From positions 1 to 64,000 of the forward strand of contig JALFWW010000002.1 of the NCBI GenBank assembly GCA_022786605.1: 64,000 bases of DNA, read 5' to 3'. A model generated the notes under the pieces. That model made no database searches. It saw nothing but the letters and a program-made list of their open reading frames with translations, and was not told the DNA's origin. A program made the translations under genes and the position numbers. The stretch comes from Clostridia bacterium (GTDB lineage Bacteria > Bacillota > Clostridia > Lachnospirales > Anaerotignaceae). Below are positions 40,451 through 48,615 of the stretch, one piece after another (positions within the stretch are counted from its first letter, which is position 1; every line of letters begins with the position of its first letter).

Positions 40451-41431
40451 ATGGAGGATACATACGGGAAAATCTTGTGGGAGGGCTACGGTCTGAAGTA
40501 TTACGGCGGTACCCGTACCCGCACGGGGCTTATCTGCAAAACAGATGTGGGATTGAGAGAACTGAAGAAGGCACGGAGCCGCCGGGAAGACCTGCTTTTT
40601 GCCCATGAGGTGAAAACATGCCTCTACCGCAATGGCTTTTCTGCCCTTTCTCTTTTTTATACAGCACAGGACGGACAGCCTTTTTTTGCCTGGGACGGTA
40701 ATCTTTATCTGCTGGAAAACCCCATGCCTACCAAAGGAATGGAGGAGGACAGGGCAGAGGATTTTGTGGCTGGGGCAGCCCTCATGGGGCAGATGCATAA
40801 GGCGGCGGCAGGCTTTCCGGCAAAGGAGGGACAGGAGGAACGCCCGTCTTTGTGGCGGCGGCGGTATGGGGAATTTGTGAAGGTTCGCAGACACATGGAG
40901 CGTCAGGGAAAATATTCCCCTTTGGATTTATTGGTCATGCGCCATTACAGCACTTTTGCGCCTCGGGCGCAGGAAGCCCTGAAGGCTTTGGAAGATGGCA
41001 GTTACCCCAATATTGCCAACAAACAGCGGCAGGCGGGGACTTTTTGCCATAATCAGTTCAAAGGCAGCAATCTGTGCCGGAAAGAGGACGGCAGTCTTTG
41101 GGTGGGTGGATTTGAACAGTGCACTGGAGATATTTTCGCTGTGGATTTGGCGGCGTATCTGAGACGGTTCTGGCGGAAACTGCCCGATGAACGGGAAAAA
41201 CTGGCAGAAGTGCTGGAAGCTTATGAAGCAGAACGCCCCATGGCAGAGGCGGAACGGAAGCTTTTGGTGCCGTTGACAGCTTTCCCGGAAAAATTCCTGC
41301 GGCTGGTACACGAGTCCTACAACCGCCGGAGAGTCTGCGTTTCCCCAGCCATGGAGGAGCGTCTGGCGGATGCGGCGGCGGAAGAAAGCCTCATGGGCGA
41401 TCTTTCACAGGCATTGGAACGGATTTTTTGA
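40451..41431 (+). CDS. CotS-like protein (kinase-fold, probably inactive)
   Basis: 326 residues, similar in plan to CotS/YsxE spore-coat proteins, which have an aminoglycoside-phosphotransferase-like fold. N-lobe: LICKTDVGLRELKKARSRRE and PFFAWDGNLYLLE; C-lobe: GTFCHNQFKGSNL near 200, VGGFEQCTGDIFAVDLAAYL near 222. The usual catalytic Asp (HxDxxxxN) is Gln/Phe here and the DFD-type Asp is replaced, so kinase activity is doubtful. A role in the spore coat is inference. Confidence 0.7.
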   Translation: MEDTYGKILWEGYGLKYYGGTRTRTGLICKTDVGLRELKKARSRREDLLFAHEVKTCLYRNGFSALSLFYTAQDGQPFFAWDGNLYLLENPMPTKGMEEDRAEDFVAGAALMGQMHKAAAGFPAKEGQEERPSLWRRRYGEFVKVRRHMERQGKYSPLDLLVMRHYSTFAPRAQEALKALEDGSYPNIANKQRQAGTFCHNQFKGSNLCRKEDGSLWVGGFEQCTGDIFAVDLAAYLRRFWRKLPDEREKLAEVLEAYEAERPMAEAERKLLVPLTAFPEKFLRLVHESYNRRRVCVSPAMEERLADAAAEESLMGDLSQALERIF

Positions 41432-41470
41432 AAATTGCCGGAAAAAAGGCGCAAGGAAAGCAGGTTCCCG

Positions 41471-41603
41471 TTGAGAAAACATATTTTCTTTTTCCAGATT
41501 TCTTGATGGGAACTGCCATTGCGGTCTTAGGGGAAAATATATCTGAAAAATAAGAAAACTGTAAAAATTTCAGCTTTCTTTGTTTTCTTATGGAGAAACC
41601 CCT
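41471..41603 (+). repeat. Repeat A, copy 4 (diverged)
   Basis: GTTGAGAAAACATATTTTC, GATTTCTTGATGGGAACTG, a degenerate inner hairpin (GAAAACTG/CAGCTTTC), then TTTGTTTTCTTATGGAGAAA and CCCCTAG. It follows the CotS-like gene. Confidence 0.75.
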
Positions 41604-41701
41604 AGCTTTGCGCCCTGAATTTCTCTTGCAACTTCGGGAAGAAACGTATAAAATGAGACTAAGACAGTCTGCAAATCATTCCCCGAAGGAGGAGAAACGG
41701 T

Positions 41702-43168
41702 ATGAAGGACTATCATTTTGAAAATGACGATAAAGAATTTGACACCACCATACGGTTGGATCATATAAATGAAAAAGTAAAAGAACTGGAACAGAATCAG
41801 ACAGACGAGGACGATCTGGGGGATAAAGACGATTTCCTCAACGCCTTTGAGTCGGAAAAATTTGAAGACCCCCTGCCTGTGCAGCCGGCAGAGGAGCCTG
41901 TGACATTCGTCACAAGAGAACCGAAAAAACAGCCTGTCTATGACGGGGGACAGCCTCCTATGCCGCCCAAAGAGACGGATGAGGAGGACGAGCCTTTCTG
42001 GAACAAAAAGACCATTGGGCTCATTACCATTGCCGCCCTTGTGGTGCTGGGCATCTGCTTTGGGCTGGTGAAAATGTTGTTTTTCTCCAATCCATTGGAT
42101 AAGGCGGCAGAAGCGGCGCCTATGCTGGTGACGGAAGTGCTGAATGGGGAAGAACTGCTGGTCTATGACATCAATGAGACCAAACAGAGAACCGTGAATC
42201 TGACGCCGGAAACGGTGGTCTACAATGAGGACGAGGTACAGATACAGCCGGACATCATACAGATGGGCGATGTGCTCATGATTCAGATGGATCAGGACGG
42301 CGAATTTGCCGTGACCATTTCTTATGACGAAAGCATCAAGAAAGAGGAAATCACCGGGCTGAAAGCCGATACTTCAGCCAAGGAACTCCAAGGGGAAGAC
42401 CGTTCTTTCGCCTATGACAAAAAGACCATTTTCATTTACGACGGGGAGGAAATCCGCCCAGAGGATATCGAAAGCTGTGATGTGCTGGAGATCAGCGGCA
42501 TCGGCGATGTGGTCTGGTCAGTGAAAGTGGTGGAATATCATGGGTATATCACCGTGGAAAATGCCCAGAACATCAAAAACGGTACATTTACATTGGATGA
42601 GGAAGAACCTGTGCCCCTCAGTGATGTGGAAAAAATCGCCTTGAAAGAAGGTACCCATTCCATCACCATCAAAGGGGACAACATCGAAAGCCGCACAGAC
42701 AGCGTGCTGGTGCAGGCAGGAGAAACGACGGTCTATGACCTGTCCAAAGCCCAGCAGAAAATGGGCGTTCTTGCCATCAATGCCAATGTTTCCGATTATA
42801 AGCTTTACATCAACGGCGCGCTGGTGGACAGCACCAAGCCTTCCGTACTGCCTTTCGGGGAATACGATGTGGTGATCCTGAAAAATGGCTATAAAGAATG
42901 GAGCCAGAGAGTGACATTGAATCAGGATGCTGTCAGCGTTTCCGCACAGCTGGAGGCAGAAGAACAACTGGCAACGGTTGTGGTCAACTGTAATGAGGAA
43001 GATGCAAAAGTATTTATCAACGGCGAGGAAAAAGGCACCGCGCCTTTGCAGGTGACACTGCCTTACGGCACCTATGAAGTGGAAGTGTTCAAAGATGGTT
43101 TCACTTCTTACCATCAGACGGTACAGATTGAGAGTACAGTGGTGCATATTTCCGCTACATTGGGTTAA
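41702..43168 (+). CDS. PEGA-domain membrane-anchored protein
   Basis: 488 residues. An acidic cytoplasmic N-terminus of about 105 residues precedes one membrane segment (TIGLITIAALVVLGICFGLV), then an extracellular part. Two PEGA domains lie at the C-terminus: VNATV-like repeats with INGALVDSTKPSVLPFGEYD near 375 and VFINGEEKGTAPLQVTLPYG near 443. PEGA domains bind or pack against cell-envelope components. Function unknown. GAAGGAGGAGAAACGGT precedes the ATG; a TTGCAA/TAAAAT promoter lies about 40 bp further up. Confidence 0.85.
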   Translation: MKDYHFENDDKEFDTTIRLDHINEKVKELEQNQTDEDDLGDKDDFLNAFESEKFEDPLPVQPAEEPVTFVTREPKKQPVYDGGQPPMPPKETDEEDEPFWNKKTIGLITIAALVVLGICFGLVKMLFFSNPLDKAAEAAPMLVTEVLNGEELLVYDINETKQRTVNLTPETVVYNEDEVQIQPDIIQMGDVLMIQMDQDGEFAVTISYDESIKKEEITGLKADTSAKELQGEDRSFAYDKKTIFIYDGEEIRPEDIESCDVLEISGIGDVVWSVKVVEYHGYITVENAQNIKNGTFTLDEEEPVPLSDVEKIALKEGTHSITIKGDNIESRTDSVLVQAGETTVYDLSKAQQKMGVLAINANVSDYKLYINGALVDSTKPSVLPFGEYDVVILKNGYKEWSQRVTLNQDAVSVSAQLEAEEQLATVVVNCNEEDAKVFINGEEKGTAPLQVTLPYGTYEVEVFKDGFTSYHQTVQIESTVVHISATLG

Positions 43169-43264
43169 ACCCTCTTTTATGGGGCAGATGATGCCGAAAC
43201 TGTTCCAGTATGAGAGGATACATCATAGACAAGACAACGACAAAGAACAAAGGGAGGAATCAAA

Positions 43265-44992
43265 TTGGATCACATGGAAAGATACCATCAGTGGCTGGCA
43301 GACCCCGCCATTGACGAAGCAACAAAAGAAGATCTGCGGAAGATCGCCGCGGACGAAAAGGAAATCAAAGAACGTTTTTACAAAGACCTGGAATTTGGTA
43401 CAGGCGGTCTGCGGGGCATCATTGGGGCAGGCAGCAACCGTTTGAACCGTTACACCGTAGGTCGTGCCACACAGGGTCTGGCAAACTACATCCTGAAAGA
43501 AGGCACACAGGACAAAGGCGTAGCCATCGCTTATGACTCCCGTCATATGTCCCCGGAATTTGCCCAGATCGCTGGTCTGGTACTGGCAGGCAACGGCATC
43601 CGTGCTTATGTATACCCTTCTCTGCGTCCCACACCTATGCTGAGCTTTGCTGTACGGGAACTGGGCTGCACAGCTGGTATCGTGATCACAGCCAGCCATA
43701 ACCCCCCCGAATACAACGGTTACAAAGTTTACTGGGCAGACGGCGCACAGGTGGTTGCACCCAGAGATAAAGACATCATCGCGGAAGTAAACGCAGTGGC
43801 AAGCTTCGGCGAAATCAAAGAAATGGCAATGGACGAAGCACAGGCAAAAGGTCTGTTCCAGTATATTTCCGAAGATGTGGACAACGCTTTTGACGCCAAC
43901 GTGCTGGCACAGCGTCAGGCGCCTGAAATCATCGAAGAAATGGCAGACGATCTGAAAATCGTTTATACACCTATCCACGGCTCCGGTAATCTGCCTGTGC
44001 GCAGAGCACTGGAAAAAGCAGGTTTCCGTCAGGTTTATGTGGTAAAGGAACAGGAAATGCCCGATTCTGACTTTACAACTGTTGGTTATCCCAACCCCGA
44101 AGACCCGAAGGTATTCGTGCTGGCACAGAAACTGGCAGAAGAAAAAGGCGCGGACATCATTGTGGGCACTGACCCTGACTGTGACCGTGTAGGCGCAATG
44201 GTACGCAATGACAAAGGCGAATATGTGGTGCTGACCGGCAACATGACCGGCGCACTGCTGACAGAATACATCCTGTCCCAGAAGAAAGCAAAAGGCACAC
44301 TGCCCGCAAACGGGGCGGTCATCAAAACCATCGTAAGTACAGAAATGATTCGCCCCATGTGCGAAGCTTACGGCGTGGAACTGATGAACGTGCTGACAGG
44401 CTTCAAATTCATTGGCGAAAAGATCAAAGGCTTTGAAGAAACCGGCAGCCATTCTTACCTGTTTGGTTTTGAAGAAAGCTATGGTTGTCTGGCAGGCACT
44501 TATGCCAGAGATAAAGACGCCGTTGTGGCAACACTGCTCATTTGCGAAATGGCAGCTTACTACAAGAAACAGGGCATGACACTGTATGACGGTTTGATGG
44601 CACTGTATGAAAAATACGGCTATTTCCGTGAAGGCGTAAAATCCCTGACCATGAAAGGTCTGGATGGCGTAGAAAAAATCCAGAAGATCATGGCTTCCTT
44701 CCGTGGGGAAATCCCCACAGCATTCGCAGGCGTTGCGGTACAATGGGCGAAGGATTATAAGACACAGGTATTCAAAAACCTGGCAACAGGGGAAGATGTG
44801 GCAAGTCCTCTGCCTCCTTCCGACGTGGTTTACTACACACTGGCAGACGGTTCCTGGATTTGTGTACGTCCTTCCGGTACAGAACCCAAACTGAAATTCT
44901 ATATCGGCGTCAAAGGCGATTCCCTGGCAGACGCGCAGGCGAAGATCGACGCTCTGGAAGCAGATATTGACGCGAAAGTAGCGGCAGTTTAA
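43265..44992 (+). CDS. pgcA: Phosphoglucomutase/phosphomannomutase
   Basis: 575 residues. Interconverts hexose 1- and 6-phosphates. The phospho-serine loop is IVITASHNPPEYNGYKVYW near 140, metal loop GTDPDCDRVG near 300, sugar loop FGFEESYGCLAG near 400, and phosphate loop RPSGTEPKLKFYI near 538. This is the long PgcA-type alpha-PGM of Firmicutes. TTG at 43265 is preferred, 8 nt after AGGGAGG; the ATG three codons later is too far. Confidence 0.94.
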   Translation: MDHMERYHQWLADPAIDEATKEDLRKIAADEKEIKERFYKDLEFGTGGLRGIIGAGSNRLNRYTVGRATQGLANYILKEGTQDKGVAIAYDSRHMSPEFAQIAGLVLAGNGIRAYVYPSLRPTPMLSFAVRELGCTAGIVITASHNPPEYNGYKVYWADGAQVVAPRDKDIIAEVNAVASFGEIKEMAMDEAQAKGLFQYISEDVDNAFDANVLAQRQAPEIIEEMADDLKIVYTPIHGSGNLPVRRALEKAGFRQVYVVKEQEMPDSDFTTVGYPNPEDPKVFVLAQKLAEEKGADIIVGTDPDCDRVGAMVRNDKGEYVVLTGNMTGALLTEYILSQKKAKGTLPANGAVIKTIVSTEMIRPMCEAYGVELMNVLTGFKFIGEKIKGFEETGSHSYLFGFEESYGCLAGTYARDKDAVVATLLICEMAAYYKKQGMTLYDGLMALYEKYGYFREGVKSLTMKGLDGVEKIQKIMASFRGEIPTAFAGVAVQWAKDYKTQVFKNLATGEDVASPLPPSDVVYYTLADGSWICVRPSGTEPKLKFYIGVKGDSLADAQAKIDALEADIDAKVAAV

Positions 44993-45003
44993 TCTAAAAA
45001 AAC

Positions 45004-45035
45004 GAAGGCAGGCTCTTAGGGGTCTGCCTTTTTTG
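45004..45035 (+). terminator. pgcA terminator
   Basis: AAGGCAG/CTGCCTT hairpin and T-run. Confidence 0.85.
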
Positions 45036-45049
45036 CAGGAGGGAAAACG

Positions 45050-45793
45050 ATGGCTGATTTTGTGAATCTTACAGTGGAAAATCTGGAAACAGAGCATCTT
45101 TGCTGCATCATCCGCACCAAAACAAAGCATTCCGGCGTGGAAGCGAAACGGAGCTGGCTGGCGGAACGGCTGAAAGAGGGGCATGTGTTTCGGAAACTGG
45201 ATGTGAAAGGGACGGTCTTTATCGAATATGCCCCTTTGGAGAAGGCATGGGTGCCTGTGGAAGGGGAGAATTATCTGTATCTCTACTGCCTGTGGGTGCT
45301 GGGGGAATATCGCGGCAAAGGCTATGCCAAGGAATTGCTGGAATATGCCATCAACGACGCTAAGGCAAAAGGAAAATCCGGTATTTGCATGTTGGGGGCA
45401 AAGAAGCAGAAAGCTTGGCTTTCCGACCAAGATTTTGCTAAGAAATACGGCTTTGTGTCTGTGGATACCACAGAAAGTGGCTATGAACTGCTGGCACTTT
45501 CCTTTGACGGAACTTATCCCCATTTTGGGGCGCAGGCAAAGATGGAGCAGATAGAAAGTCAGTATTTGACTATCTATTATGATATGCAGTGTCCTTTTGT
45601 CTGTCAAACCGTGGAGAAACTGCGGGAATATTGCGACGAAAACAAAATCCCAGCGGATTTTGTGGAAGTAGATACCTTGGAGAAGGCAAAACATCTGCCT
45701 TGTGTGTTCCAGAACTGGGCAGTGTTTTACAAAGGCAAATTTGAGACGGTGAATCTGCTGGATGTGAAGGCATTGCAGAAGCTATTGAAATAA
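45050..45793 (+). CDS. YoaP-like GNAT acetyltransferase
   Basis: 247 residues, two parts. Residues 1-150 are a GNAT domain (LYLYCLWVLGEYRGKGYAKE near 78, the acetyl-CoA loop R-G-K-G-Y-A). Residues 165-245 are the C-terminal YoaP-type domain (LTIYYDMQCPFVCQTVEKLR with a CPFVC motif, FVEVDTLEKAKHLPCVFQNW), thioredoxin-like. Substrate unknown. GCAGGAGGG precedes the ATG. Confidence 0.85.
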   Translation: MADFVNLTVENLETEHLCCIIRTKTKHSGVEAKRSWLAERLKEGHVFRKLDVKGTVFIEYAPLEKAWVPVEGENYLYLYCLWVLGEYRGKGYAKELLEYAINDAKAKGKSGICMLGAKKQKAWLSDQDFAKKYGFVSVDTTESGYELLALSFDGTYPHFGAQAKMEQIESQYLTIYYDMQCPFVCQTVEKLREYCDENKIPADFVEVDTLEKAKHLPCVFQNWAVFYKGKFETVNLLDVKALQKLLK

Positions 45794-45800
45794 AGACAAA

Positions 45801-45838
45801 AAAAGCCGAAATCCTTAGGCAAAGGGGTTTCGGCTTTA
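45801..45838. terminator. Bidirectional terminator
   Basis: AAAGCCGAAA/TTTCGGCTTT hairpin between convergent genes. Confidence 0.85.
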
Positions 45839-45857
45839 TTTATAGCGATTGCTGTTT

Positions 45858-46520
45858 TTATGGACTGATGCGGTAATGCCCCACAATGTCATGGCGTTTT
45901 TCCAGAATATCCTGTTCATAAGCGGGCTGGAAAGGGTCGTTGTGGTGGATGATGTATGGAATCCCCTTGTCGTTGCGCTGGTCGGACACCATACCGATAT
46001 GATTGGACAAGATGACAATGTCGCCGCCTTGCCATTGGTCGATTTGGGAAATGTCCGTTGTCAGAGGAATGGCAGTGCGGGCAAAGTATACGTTCAGATT
46101 GCGGACACGGCGGAAGTCAATGTTGGGGTCGGGTTCCTCAATGTCATACTCTTCTGGATGGGCGGCAATGTCCTCCGCCACCAGTGCTTTCAGGTCATAG
46201 CCTGCGGATAACATGGCGTTGGCAATGACGTCGGTACAGACCCCATAGCCGTCGTCGGGATAGCCTGTTTCGTAATACTTGCTTTTGTACCGGGGCTGGG
46301 TGGCAATGTAGGTGCGTGCCCCCTCTAAAAGGTCTGTCTGGTCGTCCAGCCCATCCCCGTCTTTGTCTGTTTGGCTGTGAAAATCGGGAATCTGAAAATC
46401 CACGTTTGTTTTGGCGTTTACGGGGGCACTGCTGGTGCCGAGGAAGTAAAAACGGCAGAAGAACAGGATACAAGCCAAAACCACTGCCAGTATCAGCAGG
46501 AAGATGGTTCTTTTTCTCAT
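45858..46520 (-). CDS. DUF1287 exported protein
   Basis: 220 residues. N-terminal membrane anchor (TIFLLILAVVLACILFFCRF), then a DUF1287 domain: DGYGVCTDVIANAMLSAGYD near 88 with the Cys and Asp of the NlpC/P60-like fold, DIVILSNHIGMVSD near 170 with the His. DUF1287 proteins are predicted cysteine peptidases or amidases outside the membrane. TCCTGAATGG-side ribosome site AGGAGGG precedes the ATG. Confidence 0.88.
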   Translation of the reverse strand: MRKRTIFLLILAVVLACILFFCRFYFLGTSSAPVNAKTNVDFQIPDFHSQTDKDGDGLDDQTDLLEGARTYIATQPRYKSKYYETGYPDDGYGVCTDVIANAMLSAGYDLKALVAEDIAAHPEEYDIEEPDPNIDFRRVRNLNVYFARTAIPLTTDISQIDQWQGGDIVILSNHIGMVSDQRNDKGIPYIIHHNDPFQPAYEQDILEKRHDIVGHYRISP

Positions 46521-46535
46521 GGAATCCCTCCTGAA

Positions 46536-46578
46536 TGGAAAAACTGCCCGGGGTGAGAGCTGTTTTTGGTTCCCCGAG
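46536..46578 (-). terminator. Terminator upstream of the DUF1287 gene
   Basis: Minus strand AACTGCTCGGGG/CCCCGGGCAGTT then TTTTT. It would stop transcripts coming from adh and RNA-B, or attenuate the DUF1287 gene, whose start is only about 15 bp downstream. Confidence 0.7.
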
Positions 46579-46643
46579 CAGTTATTTGATAAAAGCTAAA
46601 GAGTTGTAAAACTTGTAAAACCTTAATGACAGAACAGTTACAT

Positions 46644-46773
46644 CTGGAATCCGCAGTCGGAATTTATTTCCGACGAGGACAAACAGAGAGTTTCAAGGCA
46701 TTTATGCCGATGGAACGAACTGTTTTACATCTGCCATTTCGTCAAAAGCTTGAATGAAATGAGCTTTTGACGA
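46644..46773 (+). ncRNA. RNA-B copy 2: predicted structured non-coding RNA
   Basis: Core homologous to 24995-25122. Shared unpaired segments are CTGGAATCCGCA, GACGAGGA, TCAAGGC, GATGGAAC and loop TGAATGAAATG. Stems differ but still pair: GTCGGAA/TTCCGAC (G-T in copy 1 becomes G-C), AAACAG/CTGTTT in place of AAAGCC/GGCTTT, GGC/GCC in place of GGC/GCT, and CGTCAAAAGCT/AGCTTTTGACG. It ends 5 bp from the stop of the convergent adh gene. No promoter is obvious. Confidence 0.65.
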
Positions 46774-46778
46774 TCGTT

Positions 46779-47945
46779 TTACCGATATGCTTTCTTGTAA
46801 ATGGACAGACAGTCTTCAAAAGGCATGTCCGCAGGGTCTACCTGGAACAGACCGCCCATGGTTTCATAAGCCATTTTGGTGTACATTTCCAAATCTTCTT
46901 CTTTGATGCCGTAATCGGACATTTTCAGGTCGTCCACATGGCAGGCAACTTTCAGATCGTGGAGAGCATCTACGAAATCCATAGGTTTTGTGGCGTCTGT
47001 TTTGCCCAGTGCTTTTGCCATGGCGATCATGCGGTCGTCAACCACACCACGTTCCGCCCAGTAGGTGTAGTATGCTTCGCAGAGCATGATCAGACCAGCG
47101 CCATGTTCCAGTTTGGGGTTTTTACCGCTGAGAGGATGTTCCATAGCGTGTTCGGAAGTACATCCGCCGATGCTTTCGCTCATGCCGGAAAGGGTGTTTG
47201 CCAGCGCCACATCTTCTCTTGCTTCTTTGTCGCTGCCGTTGTTGACAGCTTTGGCAAGGCTCTTACCGATCAGTTCAATGGCTTTGAGGGCATAGAGGTC
47301 GTTGATGGGGTTGGTGTAGCGGTTGATGTAGCCTTCGGTGCTGTGGAACAGGGCGTCAAATCCCTGATATGCTGTCAGTTTTTCCGGTACGGTCATCATC
47401 AGGTCGGGGTCAACGATGGACAGTACAGGGAAGGTGTCGTCGTAGCCGAAGCCGATTTTTTCGCCTTTGTCGTTTGTCACAACAGCCCAAGGGTCTGCTT
47501 CTGTACCGGTGCCCGCTGTGGTGGTGATAGCAACGATGGGCAGAGGTTTCACAGGAACGGCTTTGCCGCCGCCGGTGCCACCGGAGATGTAATCCCAGAA
47601 CTGACCTTCGTTGGTTGCCATAACGGCAATGGCTTTTGCGGAGTCGATGATGGAGCCGCCGCCCAGACCGATGACAAAGTCACAGCCTTCTGCTTTTGCC
47701 AGGGCTGCACCTTCCATGACATGGTGTTCTGTGGGGTTGGGCTGGATTTTGTCAAAGATTACATGAGCAACGCCTGCTTTGTCCAGCTGTTCTTCCAGTC
47801 GTGCCAGATAGCCATATTTCCGCACGGAAGTACCGCAGGAAATGACGATGAGGGCTTTTTTGCCGGGCAGTTTCTGTTTATGGAGTCTGTCCAGCTGACC
47901 GCTGCCGAACAGCACCCGAGAAGGGATATAATATTGAAATTTCAT
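46779..47945 (-). CDS. Iron-containing alcohol dehydrogenase
   Basis: 388 residues, NAD(P)-dependent dehydrogenase of group III, reducing aldehydes in fermentation. Dinucleotide loop region GLGGGSIIDSAKAIAVM near 96; metal ligands in DALFHSTEGYINR near 198, TSEHAMEHPLSG near 262 and LEHGAGLIML near 277. It resembles butanol dehydrogenase/YqhD-type enzymes. AAAGGAGGC precedes the ATG. Rex (34535) is the likely regulator in such organisms. Confidence 0.93.
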   Translation of the reverse strand: MKFQYYIPSRVLFGSGQLDRLHKQKLPGKKALIVISCGTSVRKYGYLARLEEQLDKAGVAHVIFDKIQPNPTEHHVMEGAALAKAEGCDFVIGLGGGSIIDSAKAIAVMATNEGQFWDYISGGTGGGKAVPVKPLPIVAITTTAGTGTEADPWAVVTNDKGEKIGFGYDDTFPVLSIVDPDLMMTVPEKLTAYQGFDALFHSTEGYINRYTNPINDLYALKAIELIGKSLAKAVNNGSDKEAREDVALANTLSGMSESIGGCTSEHAMEHPLSGKNPKLEHGAGLIMLCEAYYTYWAERGVVDDRMIAMAKALGKTDATKPMDFVDALHDLKVACHVDDLKMSDYGIKEEDLEMYTKMAYETMGGLFQVDPADMPFEDCLSIYKKAYR

Positions 47946-48071
47946 AAGTAATTGCCTCCTTTCAGATATGACAAAAGTATACCACAGGCGGACAAAAAAG
48001 GAAATCTGTGGAATCGCTTTTTTATCAAAAAATCGTACAAAATCCGCCTGTTTTGGTATACTGAAAAAAAG

Positions 48072-48096
48072 TGTAACCTTTTGGCAGCAAGATCGT
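48072..48096 (+). promoter_or_regulatory. Predicted ECF sigma autoregulatory promoter
   Basis: TGTAACC (48072-48078) and CGTTTT starting at 48094, with 16 bp between AAC and CGT, the spacing of SigW/SigM/SigV-type promoters. It lies 34 bp before the sigma gene. Confidence 0.6.
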
Positions 48097-48129
48097 TTTT
48101 AAAGTAAAAGGGCAGGAAAGGAGGGGGCT

Positions 48130-48615
48130 ATGGAATCTGACGTATTGCGGGAATTGTACGAAAAATATCACCAGAAAGCATATCTGTATGTCCTCTCTTT
48201 GTGTCGGGACAGGGAAACGGCAGAGGATATCGTCAGCGAGGGCTTTGAAAAGGCTTTTCTGACGGTGGAAGGCTGCCCAGAAGGGTTTTTCTGGTGGCTC
48301 TTGCGGGTATGTAGGAATCTCTGGCTGGATACCCTGCGGAAACAGAAGCGGCAGGGGGGAGAAATGCCGGAGGAAATCCCTGTGCCCGAGGATGCCCTTT
48401 CCGGTGTGCTGCAAAAGGAAGAAAACCGGCGGCTTTATACGGCTATGAACCGCCTTTCCACGGCAGATCGGGAACTTTTGATCTGGCATTATTTCGGAGG
48501 ACTGTCTATCCGGCAGATGGCAGGGCTTCGGGGCATTTCGGAAACAGCAGTAAAAACGGCACTGTTTCGTGCCAGAGCCAGACTAAAACAGAAATTAGGA
48601 GGTGAAAAGCCATGA
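48130..48615 (+). CDS. ECF-type RNA polymerase sigma factor
   Basis: 161 residues. Region 2 is YEKYHQKAYLYVLSLCRDRE, TAEDIVSEGFEKAFLTVEG; region 4 is LSTADRELLIWHYFGGLSIR, QMAGLRGISETAVKTALFRA. It starts after AAAGGAGGG. The stop overlaps the start of the anti-sigma gene by 4 bp (ATGA), the usual arrangement for sigma/anti-sigma pairs. Confidence 0.93.
   Translation: MESDVLRELYEKYHQKAYLYVLSLCRDRETAEDIVSEGFEKAFLTVEGCPEGFFWWLLRVCRNLWLDTLRKQKRQGGEMPEEIPVPEDALSGVLQKEENRRLYTAMNRLSTADRELLIWHYFGGLSIRQMAGLRGISETAVKTALFRARARLKQKLGGEKP

Noticed and set aside
43223-45694. An 823-codon open frame antisense to pgcA and the YoaP-like gene
   Set aside because: Cys/Phe/His-rich composition typical of reverse-strand shadows; the plus-strand genes have clear families, ribosome sites and terminators.
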